Assembly: GCA_023957315.1 (NCBI GenBank)
Contig: JAMLHE010000009.1
Location: forward strand, 1 to 64,000
Direction of reading: 5' to 3'
Source: Candidatus Kapaibacterium sp.
GTDB lineage: Bacteria > Bacteroidota > Ignavibacteria > Kapaibacteriales > UBA2268
DNA length: 64,000 nucleotides
Shown: positions 26,944 through 35,659 of the stretch, piece after piece
How positions within the stretch are numbered: position 1 is the first letter of the stretch
Layout of the letters: the number at the start of each line of letters is the position of its first letter
Position numbers and translations under genes: made by a program
The notes under the pieces: model-generated
Database searches by the model: none
What the model was told of the DNA's origin: nothing
The model's input: the letters and a program-made list of their open reading frames with translations, nothing else

Positions 26944-27294
26944 ATGTCGGTAATAATTCAAATATTCGGTACGAAAAAATGCCGTGAAACACAAAAAGCT
27001 ATTCGCTACTTCAAAGAGCGGAAGATTGCGATTCAATTCATCAATCTCGAGGAGAAAAATCTTTCAAAAGGTGAGTTGGAAAGTGTGTTACGCAAGATAA
27101 ACATTGAGGATTTGATTGACACCGACGGCAAATATTACAAAGAAAATGGCTACGCCCATCGCGTATTCGATGCGTTCGAGACTTTGTTGGAAATCCCGTA
27201 TCTTTATCGGACACCGATATTGCGATTCAAAGGCGACGCCAGTGTAGGCAATACTCCCGAAAAATGGAAACAATGGGCGGATTCGCTTAAGTAA
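26944..27294 (+). CDS. ArsC/Spx-family thioredoxin-fold protein
   Basis: The 116-residue product has the N-terminal FGTKKCRETQKAIRYF active loop with a single Cys and a C-terminal RTPILRFKGD, where the first Arg matches the conserved anion-binding Arg of ArsC-like proteins. The helical insert FYKENGY-like region (KYYKENGYAHR) is also typical. Members include arsenate reductases, Spx regulators and YffB. No ars genes are nearby and the extra ArsC arginines are not obvious, so a general thiol-redox role is more likely. It is convergent with the lipoprotein gene, 4 bp apart. Confidence 0.8.
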   Translation: MSVIIQIFGTKKCRETQKAIRYFKERKIAIQFINLEEKNLSKGELESVLRKINIEDLIDTDGKYYKENGYAHRVFDAFETLLEIPYLYRTPILRFKGDASVGNTPEKWKQWADSLK

Positions 27295-27298
27295 AGGA

Positions 27299-27640
27299 TT
27301 AGTCCTTAACTGTGGTGGTGTCCCTCGCTTTTTCTTTTTCGGATAAAATTCGTCGCATTTCAGCTTCAGCACGCTTCCTGACCGAATCAATTATCGTTGT
27401 GAAATTTTTCCTGTCTTTCATGAACAATTCGTATGATTCCTTCTCGAAAGTCGAGATGTCATATCCATAATGCTTCATTATGCTGTCAATCGCTCCCGCA
27501 GCAAGCGCCGAATCGAGATAGGTTTCCTTTGCGACCATGATGTCGTAGTAAATGTCTGTGTAGCGTTCAATTCGCGAATCTTCAGATTCACACGCTGCCA
27601 AAAAGACTATGAACAGAATTGCCGATATTATTATTCTCAT
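27299..27640 (-). CDS. Small lipoprotein, DUF4296-like
   Basis: The 113-residue product has a lipoprotein signal (MRIIISAILFIVFLAAC, lipobox LAAC). It continues with the helical pattern DIYYDIMVAKETY, ID(S)IMKHYGYD and FMKDRKNF, seen in DUF4296 proteins of Bacteroidota. The function is unknown. Its start lies inside the photolyase gene, with a 53-nt overlap in another frame. No later start would keep the signal peptide, so the overlap appears real. Confidence 0.75.
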   Translation of the reverse strand: MRIIISAILFIVFLAACESEDSRIERYTDIYYDIMVAKETYLDSALAAGAIDSIMKHYGYDISTFEKESYELFMKDRKNFTTIIDSVRKRAEAEMRRILSEKEKARDTTTVKD

Positions 27641-28961
27641 TTTGTAAAAGTTTTATATTTTCAACATATTTTTCAATATCAAATTTACGCTTTAATCCCG
27701 AATCATTCATAAAACGAATTTTGCCAAAGACCTGCCGTTCGCTCCAAGCACGGTCATGAACTCCGCCGATTGACCATGCAATGCCCGTATAGCCGTTCGG
27801 GTCACAGCCGTCCTTAGCATATTTATCATTCAAAATAATTGCAAAATCCAAAGCTTCTTCGGGCGAGCGAGTCCATTCCAAAATTTTCTTAGCCCAATAC
27901 ATTCGCATATATCCATGCATTTTGCCCGTAATCACCATCTCTTTTTGTGCAGCATTCCAGTATTTGTCATGCGTTTCGGCATTTTCAAATTGCTCGAAAG
28001 AATAGAGATACTCCCGCACGTCGTGTCGATGTTCGTTCAAAGTGCTCTGAGCCCAAGTATGAAAGCCCGTGAAATTGTTATAATTCGGATTATAATAGCA
28101 AAAATTATCCGATAATTCCTTACGAATGATGAGCTCTTCGAGGAAAGCAGCTTTTGAATCGGGTTTAGCATCTACTTTATGGACTTCCAGAGCCACGCGC
28201 TGTGCAGAAATCATCCCAAAATGAAGATAGGGCGATAGTCCCGATTGGAAATTCAGCGAAGGGTCGTTCCGCAATTCGGCATAGGTATCCAATTTATTTT
28301 CGATGAATTGGGACAATTTAATTTTTGCTTTCGTTTCACCGCTTGAAAGTTCCTTGTCGCCATCAAAGAAGTTTTCAAATGAACAAATTTCGGCAGTGCC
28401 GTAAGGATGAATCTGCAATTGCGGACATTCAGTTAAATAGATTGGCAATAATTTTGTAATTTTCGGGCGAATCGTATAAGCCGCAAATTCGAGCTTTGGC
28501 GATGCAAGCCACAGCGGGACAACATTATGAGCATCAACTTCGTAAATCGGGACGGTGGCAATTTCACAGAATCTACTTTTCAGGGCTCTGTTATATTTCA
28601 ATGGTGAAAAATCTGTAACTAGGCAACAGACCTTATTCGATTTTGAAAATTCTGCAAATGTTTTGGTTGATTCTCCATTTAGAAATTCAAAGCTCAAATT
28701 GAAATCTTTGCAATTCGATGCCAGTTCTTGCAATCCGTAAAGCAAGAACGGCTTTTGCCGCTGGGAAACACCGATAAAATCACCATCGAAAATTATTCGC
28801 AAATGTCGCTTCTTAGCGATTGCAATTGATTGGGCGAACAACAAAGCCGCGTTATCGTGTAATCTGCAGTCACGGCTCATCCAATAAACAACATCTCCGT
28901 TGCCCTCAATTCCTTGATTTATCAGCCTTACCCTATCTTCTATGTTGAAATCGTCTATCAT
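27588..28961 (-). CDS. phr: Class II CPD photolyase
   Basis: The 457-residue product carries class II signatures: N-terminal VVYWMSRDCRLHDNAAL, VDAHNVVPLWLAS, SGLSPYLHFGMISAQRVALE, KMHGYMRMYWAKKILEWT and DPNGYTGIAWSIGGVHDRAWSERQVFGKIRFMN. These cover the FAD pocket and the tryptophans used in electron transfer. The enzyme uses blue light to split cyclobutane pyrimidine dimers in DNA. The length is normal for the class. The last 53 nt overlap the downstream lipoprotein gene. Confidence 0.94.
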   Translation of the reverse strand: MIDDFNIEDRVRLINQGIEGNGDVVYWMSRDCRLHDNAALLFAQSIAIAKKRHLRIIFDGDFIGVSQRQKPFLLYGLQELASNCKDFNLSFEFLNGESTKTFAEFSKSNKVCCLVTDFSPLKYNRALKSRFCEIATVPIYEVDAHNVVPLWLASPKLEFAAYTIRPKITKLLPIYLTECPQLQIHPYGTAEICSFENFFDGDKELSSGETKAKIKLSQFIENKLDTYAELRNDPSLNFQSGLSPYLHFGMISAQRVALEVHKVDAKPDSKAAFLEELIIRKELSDNFCYYNPNYNNFTGFHTWAQSTLNEHRHDVREYLYSFEQFENAETHDKYWNAAQKEMVITGKMHGYMRMYWAKKILEWTRSPEEALDFAIILNDKYAKDGCDPNGYTGIAWSIGGVHDRAWSERQVFGKIRFMNDSGLKRKFDIEKYVENIKLLQNENNNIGNSVHSLFGSV

Positions 28962-29023
28962 ATTAAGTTAATGACGGAGTGGAGACGGAACAATTTATTC
29001 TATGTCATATCATTATAAATAAG

Positions 29024-29045
29024 TAATTTTGAGATTGTAATTTTG
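29024..29045 (+). promoter_or_regulatory. Two tandem -7 elements upstream of pgi
   Basis: TAATTTTG occurs at 29024-29031 and again at 29038-29045, each a full TAnnTTTG match, 20-40 nt before the ATG. No good TTTG at -33 is seen for either. Confidence 0.35.
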
Positions 29046-29065
29046 TAAATAATAGAGTTTTTATT

Positions 29066-30703
29066 ATGCTAATGTCGAAATCTGAAAGCTACGAAAAATT
29101 GAAAAATCATTTCAATTTGATGGAAAGTATGCATTTGAGGCAATTATTTGCGAAAGATGCCGATAGATTCGAGCGTTTCTCAATTCGTTGGGAGCAATTT
29201 CTGTTCGATTATTCTAAAAATCTTGTCACAAGCGAAACTCTCGATTTGTTGGTTGGATTGGCTCGCGAAGCGAATTTGAGCGAAAAAATCGAATCTCAGT
29301 TCAAGGGCGAGAAGATTAATATTACTGAAAATCGGGCGGTGCTGCATACAGCATTACGCAACAGAAGCGACGAACCGGTATATTTTGAAGGTGTTGATGT
29401 AATGCCCGGCATCAGAAAGGTTCTCGAGCAAATGCAGCTATTTACAAATGATATTCATAGTGGCAAATTACGCTCCTACACAGACAAAACATTCACTGAT
29501 GTAGTCAATATCGGCATAGGCGGTTCGGATTTAGGACCAAAAATGGTGTGCAGCGCACTCAAAAAATATGCTTCCGGCAAAATCAATATTCATTTCGTAT
29601 CTAACGTTGATGCAACTGATATCGAGGAAACCTTGCGGAAACTTAAACCCGAAACTACGCTGTTTGTAATCGCCTCCAAAACATTCACAACTTGGGAAAC
29701 GCTGACAAATGCAAATTCTGCCAAAGCGTGGTTTTTGAATTCAGGTGCGTCTAAAGCCGATATTGCGAAGCATTTTGTGGCACTTTCGACAAATCACAAA
29801 GCTTGCAACGAATTTGGAATCCCAAGTGAAAACATGTTTGAATTCTGGGATTGGGTCGGCGGGCGATTTTCCTTATGGTCTGCAATCGGGCTGCCAATCG
29901 CACTTTACATCGGTTTCGATAATTTTCAAGAATTGCTAACCGGTGCTTATAAAATGGATACACATTTTCGCAACAAACCTTTTGAGCAAAATATCCCTGT
30001 CCTGATGGCATTGTTGGGCATTTGGTATGTGAATTATTGGGGATTTAGCTCCCATGCCTTGATTCCATACGACCAATATTTGGAACGCTTTTCGGAATTT
30101 TTGCAGCAACTCGATATGGAAAGCAACGGCAAGCGAGTTTCCCGTGATGGAATCGAACTTGATTATGCCACAGGTCCCGTGATTTGGGGAACAATCGGTA
30201 CCAATTCGCAACATTCATTTTTCCAACTAATGCACCAAGGCACCGCGACAATTCCGGCTGATTTCATAGCATTTGCACAATCTCTGAATCCGACTGCCGA
30301 GCATCATAATATACTTATGTCAAATTTCTTTGCTCAAACTGAAGCAATGATGATGGGTAAAAATGCTGATGAAGTCAAACTCGAACTCAGTGCTGCAAAT
30401 TTGAGCGAAAGTGAAATAAATAAATTATTGCCTCATAAATTATTTCCGGGCAACAAACCCACAAATACGCTATTGATTGATAAATTGACACCCGAATCAT
30501 TAGGGATGTTGATTGCAATTTACGAACATAAGGTGTTTGTGCAAGGTGTAATTTGGGATGTAAATTCCTACGACCAATGGGGAGTGGAATTAGGCAAACA
30601 ATTAGCAAAATCAATATATCCCGAATTGGATAATAAAATTAAAACTCAATCTCATGACGGCTCGACAAATGGACTTATTAATCATTATAATTCAATTGGA
30701 TAG
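29066..30703 (+). CDS. pgi: Glucose-6-phosphate isomerase
   Basis: The 545-residue product is the usual length for the long bacterial/eukaryotic form. Family motifs include NIGIGGSDLGPKMV, IASKTFTTWETLTNA, FWDWVGGRFSLWSAIGLP, the catalytic Glu block QQLDMESNGKRV, the His block TNSQHSFFQLMHQGT, and the C-terminal Lys in WGVELGKQLAK. It interconverts glucose-6-phosphate and fructose-6-phosphate in the cytoplasm. An internal ATG two codons in (MSKSESY) could also be the start. The next gene begins 9 bp after the stop. Confidence 0.95.
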   Translation: MLMSKSESYEKLKNHFNLMESMHLRQLFAKDADRFERFSIRWEQFLFDYSKNLVTSETLDLLVGLAREANLSEKIESQFKGEKINITENRAVLHTALRNRSDEPVYFEGVDVMPGIRKVLEQMQLFTNDIHSGKLRSYTDKTFTDVVNIGIGGSDLGPKMVCSALKKYASGKINIHFVSNVDATDIEETLRKLKPETTLFVIASKTFTTWETLTNANSAKAWFLNSGASKADIAKHFVALSTNHKACNEFGIPSENMFEFWDWVGGRFSLWSAIGLPIALYIGFDNFQELLTGAYKMDTHFRNKPFEQNIPVLMALLGIWYVNYWGFSSHALIPYDQYLERFSEFLQQLDMESNGKRVSRDGIELDYATGPVIWGTIGTNSQHSFFQLMHQGTATIPADFIAFAQSLNPTAEHHNILMSNFFAQTEAMMMGKNADEVKLELSAANLSESEINKLLPHKLFPGNKPTNTLLIDKLTPESLGMLIAIYEHKVFVQGVIWDVNSYDQWGVELGKQLAKSIYPELDNKIKTQSHDGSTNGLINHYNSIG

Positions 30704-30712
30704 CTATTATTA

Positions 30713-31463
30713 ATGAGAGTAAAAGCTAAATACATAAAATATTTATTTCTAACTATCGGATTGATATTATTCGTCGGAGCTTGCACTAACCGTCCGAATG
30801 ATTATACTGCAAATCCGCTTAATATTTTATTTATTGGCAATAGCTTGACTCACTCAAACGGCGGGCTTGATAAAATACTAACCAAAATGTTTGACAGCAC
30901 CGATACACCGCTCAAAATCCGTTCAATGAGGATTGCTCCCGGCGGGGAGCGTCTTTCGGGGCACTATCGTAAAGGCGATGCAGTTGTTCAGATTAAAAGC
31001 ATCAAATGGGATTACGTTGTTTTGCAGGAATACAGCACTTCTCCTTTGACTGAACAGAGAAAGTTTTTACAATTATGCGAAGGTTTTCGAAAGAATCATA
31101 CGTGGGACAAATGCCAAGACAATATTTTTCATGACTTGGGAATACAAAGACGACCCGGGAATGGCGGCAATGCTTGCAGGTTCATACACTGCAATAGCCG
31201 ACGAACTCGGATGCGAAGTCGTTCCCGTGGGCTTAGTATGGAACAAAGTTCGTAACGAACGCCCCGATTTAGACCTATATACCGATTTCAAGCACCCTAA
31301 TAATGTAGGTGGCTATTTATCAGCTTGCGTTTTTTATTCATTTTTGACAGATTTGAATGCAAATGAAAGCAGTTACACGATGGGCATTGACCCCGAAATA
31401 GCCGATTATATCCAAAACATTGCATTTGATACCGTAAAAGAATGGAAAAAGCAATATGAATAG
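30713..31463 (+). pseudogene. SGNH/GDSL-type hydrolase lipoprotein, broken by a single-base frameshift
   Basis: The first frame encodes a lipoprotein signal (lipobox VGAC), then the SGNH block I with the nucleophile (ILFIGNSLTHSNGG), the block with APGGERLSGHY, and DYVVLQEYS. After LTEQRK the frame degenerates. A +1 frame continues the family smoothly with FYNYAKVFERIIRG, TIFFMTWEYKDDPGM and the C-terminal catalytic D..H block DFKHPNNVGGYLSA. The switch point is a run of five T at 31064-31068, where one extra T restores everything if removed. The intact product would be about 250 residues. This may be a real lesion or a base-calling error. The ATG at 31131 in the second frame would give only a 110-residue tail. 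Confidence 0.8.
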
Positions 31464-32598
31464 ATTTTTACCCAATGTCCCGGACCATAGCAAAGAATCG
31501 CCCAGATTGCACTTCATTGACCTGGTGAGAGCGTATGCTATTTTGATGATGGTGCAAGGGCATATGATTGATGCTACGCTTGCAATGGAATTTCGTGATA
31601 CCGGGGATTTTTTCTATAATTTATGGAATCATATGAGGGGAATCACTGCCCCCGTCTTTTTCTTTGCTTCGGGCACTATTTTTACATATTTATTAATGCG
31701 TAAAAAAGTAAAATTCACTGAAAATGAACGAGTAGGCAAAGGGCTGAAAAGATTTGTAATACTTATATTTCTTGGATATTTACTCAGATTTAATTTTGAT
31801 ATCCTTGCCAATCTCCATGATTTGGATTTTATGAAATTCAGGTACTCTTTTGCTGCTGATGTATTGCATTGTATCGGAATTTCCATTTTAACTATAATTA
31901 CATTTTATATAATCCATCAAATTACGCGAATTCCAATTTGGATATTTTTAAGTTTATCGGCATTATCGCTATTTTATTTTTATCCTTCAACTTTAGATGT
32001 TGACTGGTTGGCTATTTTCCCATTGCCGATAGCCACTTATTTTACAAGAGATTTTGGAGCCAATTTCACAATTATTCCTTGGATGGGATTCAGTTTATGG
32101 GGTGCGCTTTTGGGCTATATATTATCCAAAAATGTCAATATTGCATTTAATTATATCTTTACTTTCGTTATCCTCGCTTTAGGGTTGATATTGCATTACG
32201 GTTCGGGTGGCATTTTAGAAATTTTATTCAAATTAACCGGCGATATGAATTTGAAATATCTACTCTTTAATAATTTTCTTTTCTATCATTTGGGTAATAC
32301 TTTAATTATTTGCGGTGTTATTTCATTCATAGCAAATTCAGTGAAAATACCCAAACTATTGGCTAAAACAGGGCAAAAGACGATGATGATATACGTTGTA
32401 CATATTTTCATTATTTACGGTACGGCTCTGAATAATGGATTTATGCACTATTACAAATATTCATTTGTACCTTGGCAGAGCATTTTAGCTGCTGTTTTGT
32501 TAATCATTTTCTTTTTAGTTTTAGTGAAATATATTGATGGATTGAAACAATCATCTAAAGATTTATTTCAAAAAATTAAAAGCAAATTACATAACTAA
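31456..32598 (+). CDS. Heparan-alpha-glucosaminide N-acetyltransferase-like membrane protein (DUF1624 type)
   Basis: The 380-residue product begins with the signature RLHFIDLVRAYAILMMVQGHMIDATL and PVFFFASGTIFTYLLMRKK, followed by about ten TM helices. The His in the first TM block is the residue proposed to carry the acetyl group in this superfamily. It probably acetylates an extracytoplasmic sugar or envelope component, but the acceptor is unknown. It overlaps the SGNH gene by 8 nt, so the two appear translationally coupled. An acyltransferase paired with an SGNH esterase would fit surface polysaccharide modification. Confidence 0.8.
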   Translation: MNRFLPNVPDHSKESPRLHFIDLVRAYAILMMVQGHMIDATLAMEFRDTGDFFYNLWNHMRGITAPVFFFASGTIFTYLLMRKKVKFTENERVGKGLKRFVILIFLGYLLRFNFDILANLHDLDFMKFRYSFAADVLHCIGISILTIITFYIIHQITRIPIWIFLSLSALSLFYFYPSTLDVDWLAIFPLPIATYFTRDFGANFTIIPWMGFSLWGALLGYILSKNVNIAFNYIFTFVILALGLILHYGSGGILEILFKLTGDMNLKYLLFNNFLFYHLGNTLIICGVISFIANSVKIPKLLAKTGQKTMMIYVVHIFIIYGTALNNGFMHYYKYSFVPWQSILAAVLLIIFFLVLVKYIDGLKQSSKDLFQKIKSKLHN

Positions 32599-32958
32599 TT
32601 TTGTTCTATTTTCAATGTTATTTTCTATGTTATTTTCTATGTAATTTTCTAATTCATACAATCGGTTCATCATTTGAGAAGCTAATTCAAAAGCCTGCGG
32701 GTCGCTTCTGATAATTTCGTTTATGTCTCGCCCGACGCTTTCGCTATCAACTGCGTTGTTCATTGCTTCGATTAATTTTGATATTTCAGTAATAGTTTTA
32801 CAGTAATTTTGAGTTAATTTCAGCGAGCTATCCAAATCATTTTCGCTTTTGAGGGAGTCTTCTGTCAATTTATTAAAATTCAGATTCAGCTTGATAAGTA
32901 TAGCTAAATTCTTAGCTTTTAGATCTTTGATATTATTATTTATATTTTTCTTTGCCAT
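32587..32958 (-). CDS. Small helical protein of unknown function
   Basis: The 123-residue product is lysine- and asparagine-rich at the N-terminus and helical throughout, with possible coiled coil. The C-terminus has a short tandem repeat (ENNIENNIEN) encoded by a 12-bp direct repeat. No family is recognised. The gene is supported by a well-formed promoter ending 7 nt before the ATG, which implies a leaderless message. Its end overlaps the convergent membrane-protein gene by 12 bp. Confidence 0.55.
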   Translation of the reverse strand: MAKKNINNNIKDLKAKNLAILIKLNLNFNKLTEDSLKSENDLDSSLKLTQNYCKTITEISKLIEAMNNAVDSESVGRDINEIIRSDPQAFELASQMMNRLYELENYIENNIENNIENRTKLVM

Positions 32959-32965
32959 AACGATA

Positions 32966-32997
32966 CAAAATTATTATAGCATAAACGCAATATCAAA
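32966..32997 (-). promoter_or_regulatory. Bacteroidota-type promoter, probably giving a leaderless transcript
   Basis: On the minus strand there is TTTG (32997-32994), a 20-bp spacer and TAATTTTG (32973-32966). The ATG at 32958 follows after 7 nt, which is about where transcription should start. Confidence 0.45.
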
Positions 32998-33023
32998 TCA
33001 AACTTATAAAATCGATTTTATTA

Positions 33024-33932
33024 TCATTTATTTAAATTTGTAATATGCTTCAAAAGCACATTTGCGGCATTAAATTCGGGCAAATAAAGCAATGCTAATT
33101 CACAACATTTGCGAGCAACGAGAGTTTGATCTTTTGATAAATACATATTGGCGAGTGCAAGTGCAGTATTTGCCGAAAGAAATTTAGTCAAATTTCCGCA
33201 TTTGAGAGCATTTTCGAGGCATTCAATTGCTCGCTCATACATTTTCATCTGATAAAGTGTATTGCCCAACTGATACCAAGTATATCCATTTTCAGGCTCT
33301 TGGCGAATGTGTTCGGTTAAAATATTAAGATTTTTCCCGACTTTTATATTCATTTCGGCTTTGCTGATTGCATAACCTTCATGATTTATAATAATTTCGG
33401 ATTCAATAATATCGAAACCCTTTTCATAAATAGATGGTGAAATTTGCTCGTGAATTTTGCCGAAAAAGTGCAAATCGGGATAACCCAAATTACGAAAAAG
33501 TCGCGGATATTTCCCTTTATATGTAGCTATTGAGCCGTCATCCTCGGTATATTTACTAATAATAGTAGTGATAAATCCACCGATTTCGGGTTTGGCTTTG
33601 CTAATTAATTTTCTGATAAACGATTGACTGTCGGGCGATAATCTTTCGTCGGCATCAATGTACAAAATCCATTGCCCTGTCGCATATTTTAGCGATTCGT
33701 TTCTTGCGATTGCGAAATCGTCGCACCATTCAAAATCATGCACTTCGGCACCGTAAGCCAAAGCAATTTCTTTAGTTTTATCAGTAGAACCTGTATCAAC
33801 GATTACGATTTGGTCAACAATGTTTTTCAGGCTTTCGAGGCATCCGGGTAAATCATTTTCTTCATTTTTTACAATCATCGCCGCCGAAAGCAGCTTTGCA
33901 TCAGTTAACTCCACGTAAAACCCTCCACTCAT
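33024..33932 (-). CDS. Family 2 glycosyltransferase with C-terminal TPR repeats
   Basis: The product is 302 residues from the ATG at 33932, or 296 from the GTG at 33914. The GT-A domain shows AAMIVKNEENDLPGCLESL, the nucleotide-sugar Asp block IVIVDTGSTDKT, and the metal-binding DAD in LYIDADERL. The last ~100 residues are TPR-like helical pairs (GYTWYQLGNTLYQMKMYERAIECLENAL). This SunS-like architecture is used for glycosylating cell-surface or peptide targets. The acceptor is unknown. The start overlaps the upstream lipoprotein gene by 14-32 nt. Confidence 0.85.
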   Translation of the reverse strand: MSGGFYVELTDAKLLSAAMIVKNEENDLPGCLESLKNIVDQIVIVDTGSTDKTKEIALAYGAEVHDFEWCDDFAIARNESLKYATGQWILYIDADERLSPDSQSFIRKLISKAKPEIGGFITTIISKYTEDDGSIATYKGKYPRLFRNLGYPDLHFFGKIHEQISPSIYEKGFDIIESEIIINHEGYAISKAEMNIKVGKNLNILTEHIRQEPENGYTWYQLGNTLYQMKMYERAIECLENALKCGNLTKFLSANTALALANMYLSKDQTLVARKCCELALLYLPEFNAANVLLKHITNLNK

Positions 33933-34566
33933 TCATGTTCAGCATTTTATCCAAAACAAATTCTTCCTTTTTACCGCCGGGCTTTGCTATTTTGAATGCT
34001 ATCATTCCGATTCCCTTAGCGAAATATAAATCGGTCATATTATACTCCGACATTGCAGATTTGTATAATTCGCCGCTTCCATCTTGTGTGATATGTGCCG
34101 CAGGATAATCAACTCCTTGGTAATTGTAATTAACAAAAGCATTTTGAAACATTCTTTCGATTTTGAATTCATTATTTTCCAATTTTGCTGAAAAATGCGA
34201 CGGTTCGGTGAAATCCCAGAAAAAGGACATTTCGGACTTTATGTCAATATAAGTGACAATACTATCCAAATTGACGCCAAATTCGACTACTTCAGCCCTT
34301 TCCTCAGTCAATAATTCTTTAGCACTTGTGAGCAATATAAATTCAGCATCGAACATTTCGATATACATATATTGCTTCCCGGATTCAATTCTAGATTTGA
34401 GTGCCACAAAAAAATTTCTATTGAAAGTTTCGCTTGACCGAAAAGCGTAAACATTGCCACGTTCTAAATCGTGTACCGGGTAATAATACAGACGCAAATT
34501 CGTACTTGATACGCAACTCGCAAGCGTTAGAAAAACGATAAAAAATATGTTACTATATCGTTTCAT
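33901..34566 (-). CDS. Lipoprotein of unknown function
   Basis: The 221-residue product has a lipoprotein signal (FLTLASC) and a beta-rich body with two recognisable stretches (NVYAFRSSETFNRNFFVALKS, MYIEMFDAEFILLTSAKELL). No family is recognised. It overlaps the dCMP deaminase gene by 14 nt at its start and the glycosyltransferase at its end, forming a tight three-gene operon. Confidence 0.7.
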   Translation of the reverse strand: MKRYSNIFFIVFLTLASCVSSTNLRLYYYPVHDLERGNVYAFRSSETFNRNFFVALKSRIESGKQYMYIEMFDAEFILLTSAKELLTEERAEVVEFGVNLDSIVTYIDIKSEMSFFWDFTEPSHFSAKLENNEFKIERMFQNAFVNYNYQGVDYPAAHITQDGSGELYKSAMSEYNMTDLYFAKGIGMIAFKIAKPGGKKEEFVLDKMLNMNEWRVLRGVN

Positions 34567-35107
34567 TGTAATTCAACTTATCGTAAGAAGCTAAATACTG
34601 TCCATTCATCAAAACTTCGGGCACAACTATATTGCATTCGACGTAACGAGCTTTTACACCTGCTTCCAGAAACATAGCCCGCGTTTTTTGGTATGATTCT
34701 ATCCATTTTCCGTTTGTATGGACGTCATAGAAATCTTGACCATTTTGGTGAATTATAACGTCGGAAATACCTGTTTGGATAATTGCACGAGCACAATCAG
34801 TACAAGGAGTCCATGGGACGTAAAGTTTGCAACCCTTTAACTGAGTGCCGCGACGTGCTGCATTGTAAATAGCATTTCTTTCGGCGTGTTCAATCCAATA
34901 ATATTTTTCACCACCATCGCGAGACAGTCGCTTATTTTCAGTATCGGATTCAATACCACGAGGCAATGAATTATAGCCCGTCGAAACAAGCACATTGTCG
35001 CTGTCAACTATCACCGAGCCCACGTGAGTAGCAGGGTCTTTGCTTCTCATGCCGATTAAATAACACATTGTGATATATAGTTGGTCCCAATCAGGTCGTT
35101 TGTTCAT
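34553..35107 (-). CDS. Deoxycytidylate deaminase (ComEB-like)
   Basis: The 184-residue product has the zinc-deaminase motifs HAERNAIYNAARRG (His ligand and catalytic Glu) and PWTPCTDCARAII (two Cys ligands). The N-terminal CYLIGMRSKDPATHVGSVIV and GYNSLPRGI are typical of dCMP deaminases. It converts dCMP to dUMP, feeding thymidylate synthesis. The length matches the family. It is the first gene of the operon with the lipoprotein and glycosyltransferase genes. A dispersed 8-bp inverted repeat (TTGACAAA/TTTGTCAA) sits upstream at about 35153-35181. Confidence 0.88.
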   Translation of the reverse strand: MNKRPDWDQLYITMCYLIGMRSKDPATHVGSVIVDSDNVLVSTGYNSLPRGIESDTENKRLSRDGGEKYYWIEHAERNAIYNAARRGTQLKGCKLYVPWTPCTDCARAIIQTGISDVIIHQNGQDFYDVHTNGKWIESYQKTRAMFLEAGVKARYVECNIVVPEVLMNGQYLASYDKLNYNETI

Positions 35108-35197
35108 CTGTCGCCCTAAATTATCATTAAATAATTCTGCAATATCCTACTTGACAAATTTATAAAATATTTTTGTCAAATCATAAAAAAGCTAATC

Positions 35198-35659
35198 TTA
35201 TTTTCGGAATACTTCAATTTTTCCGGACTGCAAATTGGAAGTTTTGCTCGGGTCGTCAATATTATACATTTCGGCGGTGAACTCTGCAAATATTTTAGCT
35301 TGGTCATATTGCTCAAATCTGATGCGAAATGATTCGCTACGGTAATTTTGCTTCGTCGTGCCGTCAATAGTCACTATGATATAATTTCCACCGTCCAAAT
35401 TCATATACTCACCGACAATGATTTCATCATAAATTGCAATTAGAAATGAATGTTGCCTGTTGCCGCTTCTCATCGAACTCGTAACGTCAAATGCTTGGTT
35501 GATAGTCTTCTCGTTAGCTTTGATGCTCGTCGAAATAAATTGCAGTTGCACATCTCCCGACAGATTGAATGTCACAAAGCCCGTATCGCCTTCCGGTCCT
35601 GCACTTGGCGAACAAGACAACAAAATCAGCAATATGGCAATCAATCCTATAAACTTCAT
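35198..35659 (-). CDS. Small lipoprotein of unknown function
   Basis: The 153-residue product has a lipoprotein signal (lipobox LLSC) followed by a flexible SPSAGPEGDTG and a beta-rich domain. Its start shares one base with the stop of the upstream SDR gene (TAATG), so it is translationally coupled to it. No family is recognised. Confidence 0.7.
   Translation of the reverse strand: MKFIGLIAILLILLSCSPSAGPEGDTGFVTFNLSGDVQLQFISTSIKANEKTINQAFDVTSSMRSGNRQHSFLIAIYDEIIVGEYMNLDGGNYIIVTIDGTTKQNYRSESFRIRFEQYDQAKIFAEFTAEMYNIDDPSKTSNLQSGKIEVFRK

Noticed and set aside
31131..31463. A separate 110-residue gene
   Set aside because: It is the C-terminal half of the SGNH hydrolase. Its frame runs smoothly upstream past its ATG into conserved sequence.
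35153..35181. TTGACAAA/TTTGTCAA inverted repeat as a promoter
   Set aside because: It holds a TAAATTTG box but the TTTG is only 14 bp upstream. It might be an operator, but support is too weak for a separate feature.
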